Positions 22,864 through 30,464 are shown, numbered from the stretch's first letter. The stretch is 44,763 nucleotides of DNA from JBBDZE01 sp040900345 (GCA_040900345.1 JBBDZE010000011.1:1-44763); one strand, 5' to 3'. Notes: generated from the letters alone by a model not told the origin. A program made the numbers and translations.

Positions 22864-23352
22864 ATGACATCTTCCATTTCGAAGCGCTCTCTCGTGTTTC
22901 TCGCCCTGTTTGCCATTTTGGGCGTTACGGGAGGAGGGTTTGTGAATGCGCAAATAACACCTCCCAGCGAGGCATTTGATACGTGTACAGTTCGTAGTAC
23001 GGTAACGGCTGACGAAGTACAGCGCCTTACCGGCCAGCCGGGTGGGCCTTATGGCGGAGGAAATGTTAGCAGCTTGTCGTTGGAAGGCAACAGTGCTGGT
23101 AATAATGGCCTCATCTGTACGTATTCGCTCATCAAGTGGGCGACGAACCTCTTGTTCCTCGTGGTATTGACGGTCGCTATTCTTCTCTTGCTCTGGGCCG
23201 CATTCCTCTGGGTCACTGCCGGCGCGCGCGGAGAATCGGATCAGTCAAACAAGGCAAAGCAAGTACTCTTATACGCCATTGTCGGGCTTATTGTAGCGGG
23301 CATTGCCTTTGTACTACCCAATATCATTATTGGTATTATCGGATTGACTTAG
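22864..23352 (+). CDS. Second VirB2/TrbC pilin-like protein
   Basis: A 162-residue protein: signal peptide (RSLVFLALFAILGVTGGGFVNAQ), a ~65-residue exterior part with two Cys (DTCTVRST, LICTYS), then two membrane helices (NLLFLVVLTVAILLLLWAAFLWV and VLLYAIVGLIVAGIAFVLPNIII) flanking a basic loop TAGARGESDQSNKAKQ. The topology matches its upstream neighbour, but the sequences are not close copies. It lies 47 nt downstream and is followed by a strong terminator, so it ends the unit that begins with the methyltransferase. Confidence 0.72.
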   Translation: MTSSISKRSLVFLALFAILGVTGGGFVNAQITPPSEAFDTCTVRSTVTADEVQRLTGQPGGPYGGGNVSSLSLEGNSAGNNGLICTYSLIKWATNLLFLVVLTVAILLLLWAAFLWVTAGARGESDQSNKAKQVLLYAIVGLIVAGIAFVLPNIIIGIIGLT

Positions 23353-23375
23353 CGTTCGATAGCTTGGTTTACAAG

Positions 23376-23419
23376 CACCTAAAAACCCCTCCGCCAGCTG
23401 GCGGAGGGGTTTTTAGGTG
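23376..23419 (+). terminator. Perfect 44-nt terminator palindrome
   Basis: Two 22-base arms meet at CCAG|CTGG. The stem CCCCTCCGCC/GGCGGAGGGG is followed by TTTTT. Confidence 0.85.
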
Positions 23420-23443
23420 GGGGAGCGAACGGAATCCTACCTA

Positions 23444-23472
23444 TTGACTAAATTATTAAAACAAAGTATAAT
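23444..23472 (+). promoter_or_regulatory. Consensus promoter of the unknown three-gene operon
   Basis: TTGACT (23444-23449), a 17-nt spacer and TATAAT (23467-23472), 79 nt upstream of the GTG start. Confidence 0.8.
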
Positions 23473-23550
23473 ATGTGCACGATCTTTGACAATCAAATAT
23501 GTGTGTTCGGTTGTTCGACCAGTGGACTACAGACCTGAAGGAGGTACTCG

Positions 23551-24192
23551 GTGGCAAACCCAAACTGGCAACTGGACGTTCTTTCCCGAACGGGGAAGAA
23601 CGAAGAAGTCGTGAAGGTGCAATCCTTCGCAAAGCAGCGCAACGCGGCATCGGAAGGCGAGGTGCTTCACCTTCTCCTGGACGGTGAGGAGGTTGACTCC
23701 AAACCGACCGGGGAAGACACCCAGATTACCTGGGATGAGGTGACCGTTCCTTCGGGAAAGCACTCCTTCCAAGTGGTGGATAGCGATGGAAACCGCTCGC
23801 CCTTGCGGGCGATCGTGATTGCGGGGGAGAAGAAGGACTCCCAGGAGGCGAAGCTCGAGTGGAGCTATGACTTCCTCGGGCCACCGGACGACCCAGAGAG
23901 CCAGTGGCTCGAGATCTCGGTCCGCAACGCCAAGACGAAGGAACCCGTCAAGGACCACCGCGTCTCTCTGCACGATCCGCTGTTCCAGGAAGAGAACGAG
24001 CGAATCAAACGCAAGGACACGGACGAAGATGGGAGGGTCGAGTTCATCTTGACGCGGGGCGAGCAAGCCCGCCCCATCATCATTTTCGTTCGAGGAACAT
24101 CGAACCCAGAGCTCCACACGGTGGTTCGTCCCAATGTGGAGGAGCAAATCAGACAGAAGACGGAACGAAACATCCCGGTACCCACCAACTAG
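23551..24192 (+). CDS. Hypothetical protein with two beta-rich regions
   Basis: A 213-residue soluble protein without signal peptide or membrane segment. Residues ~35-95 (HLLLDGEEVDS..ITWDEVTVPSGKHSFQVVDSDGN) look like an Ig-like beta-sandwich. Residues ~105-205 (LEISVRNAKTKEPVKDHRVSLHDP..DTDEDGRVEFILTRGEQ) suggest a second, carboxypeptidase-regulatory or Cna-B-like fold. I cannot name a family. GTG 23551 is chosen because AAGGAGGT lies 5 nt upstream. It is first in an operon with the next two genes, which start 9 nt later and with an ATGA overlap. Confidence 0.65.
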   Translation: MANPNWQLDVLSRTGKNEEVVKVQSFAKQRNAASEGEVLHLLLDGEEVDSKPTGEDTQITWDEVTVPSGKHSFQVVDSDGNRSPLRAIVIAGEKKDSQEAKLEWSYDFLGPPDDPESQWLEISVRNAKTKEPVKDHRVSLHDPLFQEENERIKRKDTDEDGRVEFILTRGEQARPIIIFVRGTSNPELHTVVRPNVEEQIRQKTERNIPVPTN

Positions 24193-24201
24193 GAGCAGGA
24201 G

Positions 24202-25029
24202 ATGGTCTTCAGTATAGCCGCAATGCTTGGCGGCCTGGGAGGGATGTTCCAAGCCGCCCTTCCGCACGCCGCAGTCGAGCTCATAATGGGTGCCGGCAAG
24301 GAAGCCACTACGGGCGCAGCCAAAGCCGGGATCCAATACGTCAACGAAAGGTTGCAGGAGGACGAGTACTGGCGCAGCCACCTCGAGGACTTTATAACCC
24401 GCGAGGTGCAGCCTCGCGATCCTCAGCTCGCCGCCCTCGTCCGGGAGATGTTTCTTGCGGCAGATGAGTGTCGCGGGGTATTCAAGGCGATGGAGGAAGA
24501 CTCCATCATTCGCGACATTGCGCGGCAGATCCAGTATCGCACGGACATTGGCCCCGAGCATGCTCAAGGTGACTCGCCAAAGGTCATCCGGAGCATTGTG
24601 GGGCTTGAGCAAAGCCTCTCGTACCAACAGCGGGAAGACCGCTATAACGAGATCGCCGACCTGCTGGAGCGGATGGTGGTCCTGTGGAAGGCGGGGGAAC
24701 ACCCCCGCGCTGCACTGTCCATCATCAACCAGAACAACAAGTCGCAGATGATCAAGCGTGCAGCGCAGGAAGCTGACGATGCGGCGGAAGCCGCGAGCGA
24801 AGCAACACTGCGGGGGCTCGGCAACATTGTTACGGGGTTGCTCGAGGCCAACGCTCTTGAGCCAGGCGCCAAGCCCGGTCGGTTCCGTCGGCGCAAGCAA
24901 GGTCCGGCGAAAATGAGCGAGGGCACGCGTCGCGAAGGCGAAGCCCTCGCTGCCGAAATCAAGAACTTCTTCGCGGGCCGCACGGCGGGTCCCGAAGACC
25001 AGCAGAACGAGGGAGAACAGCAGCAATGA
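24202..25029 (+). CDS. Hypothetical helical protein
   Basis: A 275-residue protein, almost entirely helical. A weakly hydrophobic start (MVFSIAAMLGGLGGMFQAAL) is followed by charged helices such as YVNERLQEDEYWRSHLEDF and RYNEIADLLERMVVLWKAGEHPRAAL. An Ala/Glu-rich stretch (AAQEADDAAEAASEA) and a basic, Gln-rich tail come last. No family is recognised. The start has GGAGCAGGAG before ATG 24202. Its stop overlaps the next gene's start (ATGA), so the products are probably made together. Confidence 0.62.
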   Translation: MVFSIAAMLGGLGGMFQAALPHAAVELIMGAGKEATTGAAKAGIQYVNERLQEDEYWRSHLEDFITREVQPRDPQLAALVREMFLAADECRGVFKAMEEDSIIRDIARQIQYRTDIGPEHAQGDSPKVIRSIVGLEQSLSYQQREDRYNEIADLLERMVVLWKAGEHPRAALSIINQNNKSQMIKRAAQEADDAAEAASEATLRGLGNIVTGLLEANALEPGAKPGRFRRRKQGPAKMSEGTRREGEALAAEIKNFFAGRTAGPEDQQNEGEQQQ

Positions 25030-26018
25030 GCGCGGTAGCCTATTTGGCCACCATCCTGCCGAGGATACTTCTGTTCCTCGGGCGGGTAACGAATGATACC
25101 GTCCTGCATTATGCGCGGCGGTTCCTGTTGATCCCAGTGGGAATCTGGCTCTTCATCTACTTCCTATCCGAATGGTTCGGATGGGAACGCGGGGGCTATC
25201 CCGTTGGCATCATCATCCTTTTCGTGCTGACCGTGGCGTCGATCGCCTACGTCGCATGGAAATGGTCGGTGGTCGCGGCCGCGCTTGCTACGGTCGACGT
25301 CACCCAGCCGACCGTAGCAGTGGTCGCCGCGGGATATGCCATCGCCTTCCTGATGCTGCTACTCGGTGCGGCGATTCCGCTTCACGAGGCACCCGGGCCG
25401 TGGCGCATGGGGGCCATACTGGCCATCATGCTCATCGCAACCGCCGCCATGTGGGGCTTCCTCCGAGTCGAGCAGATGCCCCTGTGGATCACTCCACGCA
25501 GACTGGTGGTTGCGGGACTCGTCGTACTTGCTATCGCGGCGTTTTTCAGCCTCGACGGCAAGTACAGCTGGGGCGTCTACGACCGAGTGGAAAGCGCGGT
25601 CGAGAACTCCAGCAATGTTGGCGAACTTCAGGAGGAGGTTCGCACAGACCGGGAAGAAAGGACCATCAAGGTCTGCCCCGGTCAAGAGGGGATTGAGATC
25701 GAAGGTGAGGACCTTCCGCGGCTGTCGCGGAAGCAACTCGCCCTCGGCGGCCTGGAGGGATTCCGGGTCACCGAGTATCCCCTCGGGTGCGCCGGCGCAC
25801 TTATTGTGCAGCCGGAAAACACGAGTTTCGTGGTTTGGCCGCGAAGCTCCCGGGGATGTTTCTCCTTCTGGATTCTCGATCTCAAGAAGGGCGATGTCGT
25901 TGTGGAGGGGCTCTCCGGAGTCCTTGTGGGGTGCGATGATCCCATTCCGCCGGCGTCGGCCTACCGCATCATCCTGAGCGCCCCCGGCAAGGTCGGGCTG
26001 GCGCTCACAGAACAGTAG
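25026..26018 (+). CDS. Hypothetical multi-span membrane protein with exterior or cytosolic beta domain
   Basis: A 330-residue protein. The first ~180 residues contain about five membrane helices (for example FLLIPVGIWLFIYFLSEWFG, VGIIILFVLTVASIAYVAW, AGYAIAFLMLLLGAAIPL, ILAIMLIATAAMWGFL, LVVAGLVVLAIAAFF). The last ~130 residues form a beta-rich domain with Cys at four places (KVCPGQEG, PLGCAGAL, RGCFSFW, VGCDDP), possibly two disulfides. No family is recognised. As the membrane member of the operon it may anchor the helical and beta-sandwich proteins. Confidence 0.65.
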   Translation: MSAVAYLATILPRILLFLGRVTNDTVLHYARRFLLIPVGIWLFIYFLSEWFGWERGGYPVGIIILFVLTVASIAYVAWKWSVVAAALATVDVTQPTVAVVAAGYAIAFLMLLLGAAIPLHEAPGPWRMGAILAIMLIATAAMWGFLRVEQMPLWITPRRLVVAGLVVLAIAAFFSLDGKYSWGVYDRVESAVENSSNVGELQEEVRTDREERTIKVCPGQEGIEIEGEDLPRLSRKQLALGGLEGFRVTEYPLGCAGALIVQPENTSFVVWPRSSRGCFSFWILDLKKGDVVVEGLSGVLVGCDDPIPPASAYRIILSAPGKVGLALTEQ

Positions 26019-26031
26019 AGAGGAGGTCGCG

Positions 26032-26124
26032 ATGAATGCGACCGGTTGCAAGGTCCGCGGCGTAACTGCTCGCGGACGAGGGCCGCCGTTGGTACTACCA
26101 CGGCGGCCTTTTCATTATATATAG
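26032..26124 (+). CDS. Possible 30-residue ORF running through a terminator
   Basis: GAGGAGGTCGCG precedes ATG 26032, an ideal initiation site 13 nt after the operon. The ORF (MNATGCKVRGVTARG...) then crosses two hairpins and ends at TAG 26122. It is basic and has no family. It may be a genuine micro-protein, a remnant of a lost gene or a leader. Confidence is low. Confidence 0.25.
   Translation: MNATGCKVRGVTARGRGPPLVLPRRPFHYI
26081..26112 (+). terminator. Terminator of the three-gene operon
   Basis: GGCCGCCG (26081-26088) pairs with CGGCGGCC (26101-26108), extended inside by TGGT/ACCA, then TTTT. A second hairpin GTCCGCG/CGCGGAC precedes it at 26053-26077. Confidence 0.8.
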
Positions 26125-26271
26125 AGCAGTCTAGAAGGGTTCACAAAGATATGCAGCGTATCAAGCATGCAGTGTGCGAAGCAGGTGCGAAGCATGCAAA
26201 GGGTAATGTATTAAAAGTAGAGGATAGGGACAGCACAAACGAATGGATTGCTGAAAAAACTCGTCGCCTAA

Positions 26272-26297
26272 TTCGACGGCCGTCGAANNNNNNNNNN
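26272..26297. other. Scaffold gap at a palindrome
   Basis: TTCGACGGCCGTCGAA (26272-26287) is a perfect palindrome directly followed by ten N. Sequence on both sides (CGCCTA before, TAGGCG after) continues the inverted symmetry, so the assembly probably broke inside a larger hairpin. The true length is unknown. No gene is seen in 26125-26383. Confidence 0.85.
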
Positions 26298-26383
26298 GAC
26301 GATAGGCGGACAAAGAATGGAAGGATAAAAAGAGGAGCATGTTCATAGTGTAAAAAGCGTGGTATAGAATGCGAGGAGTACAT

Positions 26384-26465
26384 GCCCCCGTGGTGGAATT
26401 GGTAGACACGCATGGTTTAGGACCATGTGCCGAAAGGTATAGAGGTTCGAGTCCTCTCGGGGGCA
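26384..26465 (+). tRNA. tRNA-Leu (anticodon TAG)
   Basis: Class II tRNA: acceptor GCCCCCG/CGGGGGC, anticodon stem CATGG/CCATG, loop TTTAGGA (anticodon TAG), T-arm GAGG-TTCGAGT-CCTC. Discriminator A is followed by an encoded CCA (26466-26468). Confidence 0.93.
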
Positions 26466-26474
26466 CCAATTATA

Positions 26475-26507
26475 AAAATAAGTCTCCTTTAATAAGGGGC
26501 TTATTTT
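26475..26507 (+). terminator. tRNA-Leu(TAG) terminator
   Basis: AAAATAAGTCTCC pairs with GGGGCTTATTTT (one wobble or mismatch) around an 8-nt loop, 6 nt after the CCA. Confidence 0.7.
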
Positions 26508-26517
26508 GATAACCGAT

Positions 26518-26535
26518 CCGAGAGGATTCGAACCT
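26518..26535 (-). repeat. Inverted copy of the tRNA-Leu(TAG) T-arm
   Basis: CCGAGAGGATTCGAACCT matches the reverse complement of tRNA bases 26443-26460 at 17 of 18 positions. It lies directly after the terminator. The remaining stretch to 26733 has no gene. Confidence 0.8.
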
Positions 26536-26733
26536 GCGGAGGCACGGGTTTTGCCGGTGGTGGAAATTTTGCTAGAGTGCCAAGGGGGGTAGTTGTTAGT
26601 TATGCACACCCCCTTTTGCTTTTTGTTGGGGAGGAAGTATACTTAAGGTATATACAATGAAGGTCGAATGATTATAGTACGTTCACATTAAACAATGAAT
26701 CAACTAAAATAATAAAAACAATAACAATAATTT

Positions 26734-27867
26734 ATGATTAAAAAATTTAGAAAAACACTCTTTCTGCCATTGCTGCTCGTTCTTTTTTTAGCGGGGGCGA
26801 CTTATGTGTATGTGTATGCAGCCGGTCCGACGACGGTAAATCTGGGAACAGCTGACAATTTTGCAATTCTAGCCGGATCTGGGATTACCAACGTCCCAAC
26901 TTCAACCATTGTTGGGGACGCCGGATCACATCCGACCCCTTCGAATGGCTTAACGAATGCAGAAGTAACCGGGACAAACTACACGGCGAGCAGTCCTGTT
27001 GTAGAGCAGGCCAAAGTTGATTTAGTCACTGCCTACAATGACGCTGCCGGACGAACGCCGGTTTCCACTGTGCCCACAGAACTTGGCGGAACAACTAAAA
27101 CCACAGGTGTATATAATTCTGCAGACGGGACATTTGGCATAACCGGAACTCTGACGCTCGATGCTCAGGGAGACCCCACTGCGGTTTTTATCTTTAAGAC
27201 CGCTTCCACACTCATAACAGCGGGGGCCAGTAATATGGTTCTCACTGGCGATGCCCAGGCCTGTAATGTTTTTTGGCAGGTTGGCAGTTCTGCAACGCTC
27301 GACACAAGCTCAAACTTCAAGGGTAACATCTTGGCTTTAACATCAATCACCGACAATGGCGGTTCAACGATTGATGGAAGACTCCTGGCTCGCAATGGCG
27401 CGGTTACATTGAACCAAACACACGTTACAAAACAGACCTGTGCGACACCGCCAGAACCAACACCGAGTGCAACCCTTACACTCGTCAAAACCGTCATCAA
27501 TAACAGCGGTGGAACAAAGACAGTCTCCGATTTTCCTCTCTTTGTAGGAACGACGTCGGTAGCAAGTGGCGTCGCAACGACTTTCGCTCCGGGTACTTAT
27601 ACAGCCAGTGAAACAAACTCTGCAGGGTATACGGCCAGCGTATGGGGTGGAGATTGCGCCGGCGCTGGGAGTGTCACGCTTGCAGACGGTGATAATAAAA
27701 CTTGTACTATTACCAATGACGACATCGCTCCTATTCCCACGTTGCCAGATACTGGGAGTGGTTCTGCCGATGAGAGCAATGTTCCTTGGAACATCATCAT
27801 CATCACTATTGTCACATTTGTGTCTTTGTCCTTACTCTACGCAACTCGAAGGAAGCAAACAAATTAG
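26734..27867 (+). CDS. Ice-binding protein (DUF3494 type) with LPxTG cell-wall anchor
   Basis: A 377-residue exported protein. Signal peptide (residues ~1-30, ending VYAAG). Residues ~33-232 read as the DUF3494 ice-binding beta-solenoid: VNLGTADNFAILAGSGITN, TSTIVGDAGSHP, YNSADGTFGITGTLTLDAQGD, FQVGSSATL-like FWQVGSSATLDTSSNFKGNIL and DGRLLARNGAVTL. A Thr-rich, collagen-binding-B-like domain follows (LTLVKTVINNSGGT..GTYTASETNSAGY). The end is a classic sorting signal: LPDTG at 337-341, a hydrophobic segment and RRKQTN. Such proteins bind ice crystals; here it would be fixed to the cell surface. The next gene is a sortase. The region is AT-richer than its neighbours, hinting at transfer. Confidence 0.88.
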   Translation: MIKKFRKTLFLPLLLVLFLAGATYVYVYAAGPTTVNLGTADNFAILAGSGITNVPTSTIVGDAGSHPTPSNGLTNAEVTGTNYTASSPVVEQAKVDLVTAYNDAAGRTPVSTVPTELGGTTKTTGVYNSADGTFGITGTLTLDAQGDPTAVFIFKTASTLITAGASNMVLTGDAQACNVFWQVGSSATLDTSSNFKGNILALTSITDNGGSTIDGRLLARNGAVTLNQTHVTKQTCATPPEPTPSATLTLVKTVINNSGGTKTVSDFPLFVGTTSVASGVATTFAPGTYTASETNSAGYTASVWGGDCAGAGSVTLADGDNKTCTITNDDIAPIPTLPDTGSGSADESNVPWNIIIITIVTFVSLSLLYATRRKQTN

Positions 27868-27915
27868 CTTCGTGTGCTGAAGGACCTCTACGCCCATTAG
27901 GATCGGCGTCGGCGG

Positions 27916-27948
27916 GAAAAGCTAAACAAAACACCGGTTTGGCTTTTC
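27916..27948 (+). terminator. Hairpin between the ice-binding protein and sortase genes
   Basis: GAAAAGCTAAAC pairs with GTTTGGCTTTTC (11 of 12) around a 9-nt loop. It may weaken or stop transcription before the sortase gene. Confidence 0.5.
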
Positions 27949-27977
27949 GGGTTATACGCATTTAGAAAATCGCTATA

Positions 27978-28604
27978 ATGAAAACTTTTTCGAGAAAACG
28001 GTTGTTGGTAATCATAGCTGCAGGATTCGCATTCGGCTGTTTATTTTTTATATACTCCATCGGTAACTTACATGAAAAATTGATTTCGTTGATCTCAATT
28101 CAAGACGATGAGGTACTACTTGCTGAAAATACAGCCGATCCATATCACCAGGAGCAAGCGAAGAGCAAACTCCCGGTACGTTTGAAGATTCCGGGAATAG
28201 AAGTTGATGTTGCAATTGAGTATGTAGGCGTCACGCCCGCGGGAGCAATGGATGTGCCGAAGGATCGCGACAATGTTGCATGGTTTTCTCTGGGGACTCG
28301 CCCCGGAGAGAATGGTAGCGCTGTTATTGCCGGCCACAGCGGTTATAGGGCTGGGAAGGTGGCCTTTGATGATTTAAATACATTACGCAAGGGGGACAAG
28401 TTGTATGTAGAAGATGCATTAGGAAAATCTGTTTCTTTTGTGGTCCGAGAAAGTCGTGTCTATGATGCAGGGGCCTATGTTCCCGAGGTTTTTACGTCTG
28501 ATACTGGCATACATCTTAATCTTGTTACTTGTGTCGGCGTTTGGGACGAATCCACAAAAAGGTATAGCAAACGATTAGTAGTATTTACCGATAGCATAGA
28601 GTAG
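27978..28604 (+). CDS. Sortase, class D/E/F-like
   Basis: A 208-residue transpeptidase. One N-terminal membrane segment (LLVIIAAGFAFGCLFFIYSI) is followed by the sortase beta-barrel. The catalytic triad is readable: His120 in VIAGHSGY, Cys185 in LNLVTCVGVW and Arg199 in RYSKRLVVF. Sortases cut LPxTG between Thr and Gly and join the protein to the cell wall or another protein. The TLxTC-type motif here is LVTC. It sits 110 nt after the LPDTG ice-binding protein, its likely substrate. ATG 27978 is preceded by CTATA with no Shine-Dalgarno site. The stretch 28605-28781 has no gene. Confidence 0.9.
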   Translation: MKTFSRKRLLVIIAAGFAFGCLFFIYSIGNLHEKLISLISIQDDEVLLAENTADPYHQEQAKSKLPVRLKIPGIEVDVAIEYVGVTPAGAMDVPKDRDNVAWFSLGTRPGENGSAVIAGHSGYRAGKVAFDDLNTLRKGDKLYVEDALGKSVSFVVRESRVYDAGAYVPEVFTSDTGIHLNLVTCVGVWDESTKRYSKRLVVFTDSIE

Positions 28605-28781
28605 TTTCTCGCTAAAGATTATTTCCCAAAATTTTCACCACCAGATGAACCCATGCCAGGGGCAGGCGTGGGCTGGGCGGGGGAATTCATTTTCCACACC
28701 CGTTCTTTCCACTGGGCCTCTCATGGGCACCACTCATCAAACTAGCGCACTGAGGACGTGAGTGCGGGGCCGAGTACCGAA

Positions 28782-28814
28782 ACCACAAAGACCCCTTGAA
28801 GGGGTCTTTGTGGT
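28782..28814 (+). terminator. Terminator after the sortase gene
   Basis: A perfect 14-bp stem (28782-28795 with 28801-28814) and a 5-nt loop, far (177 nt) from the stop. Confidence 0.7.
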
Positions 28815-28862
28815 GGGGAGGTCAAAAAAAGATTTGTTGCAAAGAGTATAAAAAAGAAAAGA

Positions 28863-28890
28863 GGGGAGGTCGCGTTTTCGCAACCTCCCC
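28863..28890 (-). terminator. Terminator of the minus-strand 125-residue gene
   Basis: On minus: GGGGAGGTTGCG-AAAA-CGCGACCTCCCC (one mismatch) then TCTTTTCTTTT. Confidence 0.8.
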
Positions 28891-28936
28891 CTGTACAATG
28901 ACCCACCCCGCCATGGGTCTGCGATCGACGCGTCGG

Positions 28937-29314
28937 CTATGCGGGAAGGGCAGCGACCTCCCACGCGACGCCGGCGGCAGTGACGAACGCCACGAAGCGC
29001 GCGCGGGGCTTCTGGACGAGCTCGCCCTTGGTCGCCTGCCACATGCCGATGAGGATGCGGCCGCCCTTGGTGGGTTGCTGATCGATGTCCGTGAGGTCCA
29101 GCGCCCCGTTGTCCTTGTAGAACTCCAGAAGCCACGCGGCGAACTGTTCACGCGGCACGCCGTTGAAGTCGAAGCCCGGGGCCGTCGCCTCCCCGACTCG
29201 TCGCTCCATCTCGCCAAGGGGGATGCTCTCGGGGTTCTTTTCCAGCGGCACCCACAGGCCCGCGTAGTTGCCGACGACGCCGTCCAGAACCCTGGCCTCT
29301 TCCTGCGTGGACAT
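28937..29314 (-). CDS. Hypothetical protein, 125 residues
   Basis: A soluble mixed protein, MSTQEEARVLDGVVGNYAG and onward, without signal peptide, membrane segment or cysteine. A central GFDFNGVPREQFAAWLLEFYKDNGALDL looks helical, and the end (RARFVAFVTAAGVAWEVAALPA) is mildly hydrophobic. No family is recognised. ATG 29314 has AGGAGGTGTC before it on the minus strand, and a strong terminator follows. It is the same single-gene style as the other GC-rich unknowns. Confidence 0.65.
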   Translation of the reverse strand: MSTQEEARVLDGVVGNYAGLWVPLEKNPESIPLGEMERRVGEATAPGFDFNGVPREQFAAWLLEFYKDNGALDLTDIDQQPTKGGRILIGMWQATKGELVQKPRARFVAFVTAAGVAWEVAALPA

Positions 29315-29424
29315 GACACCTCCTGTGTCTACTGGCTCCTCAAAGTTTATATCTGAGGTTTGGCCTATGATAAGCTAACACACAAAAGGAATACCCGTCA
29401 AGGGTAAAATAGTCCACATCCGCC

Positions 29425-29478
29425 CCTCTTTCCCTTATACTATCATACTAGCTAGTATCGTAGTATAAGGGAAAGAGG
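29425..29478. repeat. 54-nt palindrome, TTATAC...GTATAA type
   Basis: Two 27-base arms meet at CTAG|CTAG with two mismatched positions (TC against CG). Like the two palindromes around the Cas2-like gene, it has TTATAC in the left arm, GTATAA in the right arm and AGCT at the centre. It lies between divergent unknown genes. Confidence 0.8.
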
Positions 29479-29497
29479 TAAAAATAGAAGTTGGCGG

Positions 29498-29525
29498 TTG
29501 ATTTTTTTGGAAAGTGAGGTACTAT
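29498..29525 (+). promoter_or_regulatory. Promoter of the 181-residue gene
   Basis: TTGATT (29498-29503), a 16-nt spacer and TACTAT (29520-29525), 77 nt before the ATG. Confidence 0.5.
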
Positions 29526-29602
29526 TTACATATCGGAGAGAAATTGGGGGAAGGAGAAGCCCAAGAAAAAATATCAACCGGGGAGCGACGGAAGGAGCTC
29601 AG

Positions 29603-30148
29603 ATGAGCCTCGTTAGGAGGTACGTGTTGCGGTGGTATGGGTCCGCTTTGCGGATCTCCGCCATTGCAACCTTCACTCTCGTCGCCGTCATCACGGTGTC
29701 CTTGCTGCTTCCGGGCCCGACGGCCCGGGCGGCGACGGACAGCGGTTCGGAGATGGGCGCCACCGACGTCCGTGCCGGGCCGATGGTGGCGACGACGATC
29801 ATCGACATCGGCGAGATCGCGCGTGGCAGCCCCGATCTGCTGGCGACGATCGCTATGACCGCTACGACTGAGCCGGCCGCGATACACGACACGGACGCCG
29901 GCCTGCGATCGGCTACCTATGCGGAGATGGGCTTGGCTGGTCGCGACGTGGGGAAGGACGAATTCGCGACGGCGACGCAGTTCGCCGTCATCCTCGCTGC
30001 GATTTCGCTAGCCATACTCTTTCTGGTGGTGCGCCCCGCGGTACTCAGCATGACAGCCTCGGCCGACGGCGCCAACTCCAGAGCCAGTAACATGAGGAGG
30101 CATCTGGCGAGACTTGCCAGATGGAACTTCCCTGGGCAACGCGGCTAA
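29603..30148 (+). CDS. Hypothetical two-span membrane protein, 181 residues
   Basis: An N-terminal membrane or signal segment (ISAIATFTLVAVITVSLLLPG, about residues 17-37) with ARA after it is followed by a ~90-residue exterior part rich in Ala, Thr and Asp, a second helix (FAVILAAISLAILFLVVRPAVL) and a basic tail ending RWNFPGQRG. No family is recognised. ATG 29603 is chosen for GAAGGAGCTC before it; the frame is open upstream. GC content is clearly higher than in the sortase region next to it. Confidence 0.62.
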   Translation: MSLVRRYVLRWYGSALRISAIATFTLVAVITVSLLLPGPTARAATDSGSEMGATDVRAGPMVATTIIDIGEIARGSPDLLATIAMTATTEPAAIHDTDAGLRSATYAEMGLAGRDVGKDEFATATQFAVILAAISLAILFLVVRPAVLSMTASADGANSRASNMRRHLARLARWNFPGQRG

Positions 30149-30235
30149 CTAGCCGCCGCGGGACAACGGGCCCGCACAGAAAACAAGGAGCGGATCGGGT
30201 CGGCAGGTTCGAGCGCTCGGTCTGATTCGCGTAAC

Positions 30236-30265
30236 AGGCGGCTGCATCCCTCGGGACAGCCGCCT
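30236..30265 (+). terminator. Hairpin after the 181-residue gene
   Basis: AGGCGGCTG pairs with CAGCCGCCT around a 12-nt loop, followed by TGTCATTT. Confidence 0.65.
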
Positions 30266-30275
30266 TGTCATTTCT

Positions 30276-30321
30276 ACCCTAACAAAACGCCCCGACAGAT
30301 GTTGGGGCGTTTTGTTAGGGT
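30276..30321. terminator. Strong terminator-like inverted repeat
   Basis: A perfect 18-bp stem (30276-30293 with 30304-30321) with a 10-nt loop. GGGGCGTTTTGTT is a good stop signal. The remainder of the 316-nt gap holds no gene. Confidence 0.75.
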
Positions 30322-30464
30322 GAGCCTCTGATCCGTAGCGCTGACGGCGTACCCCTTGGGTGCGCCGTCTTCACGTTTTAATACTCGAGCTGTTTATTTT
30401 TGTCAGCGTTCGTGCTACCCTAGTCGTACTAGGCTGTGCAAAAGAGAGAAGAAAAGGAGTGGCG

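Noticed and set aside
23527..25026. 499-codon open frame on the minus strand
   Set aside because: It mirrors two plus-strand genes with good promoter, ribosome sites and terminator. Its own translation is low-complexity and has no start signals; GC-rich codon use keeps the frame open.
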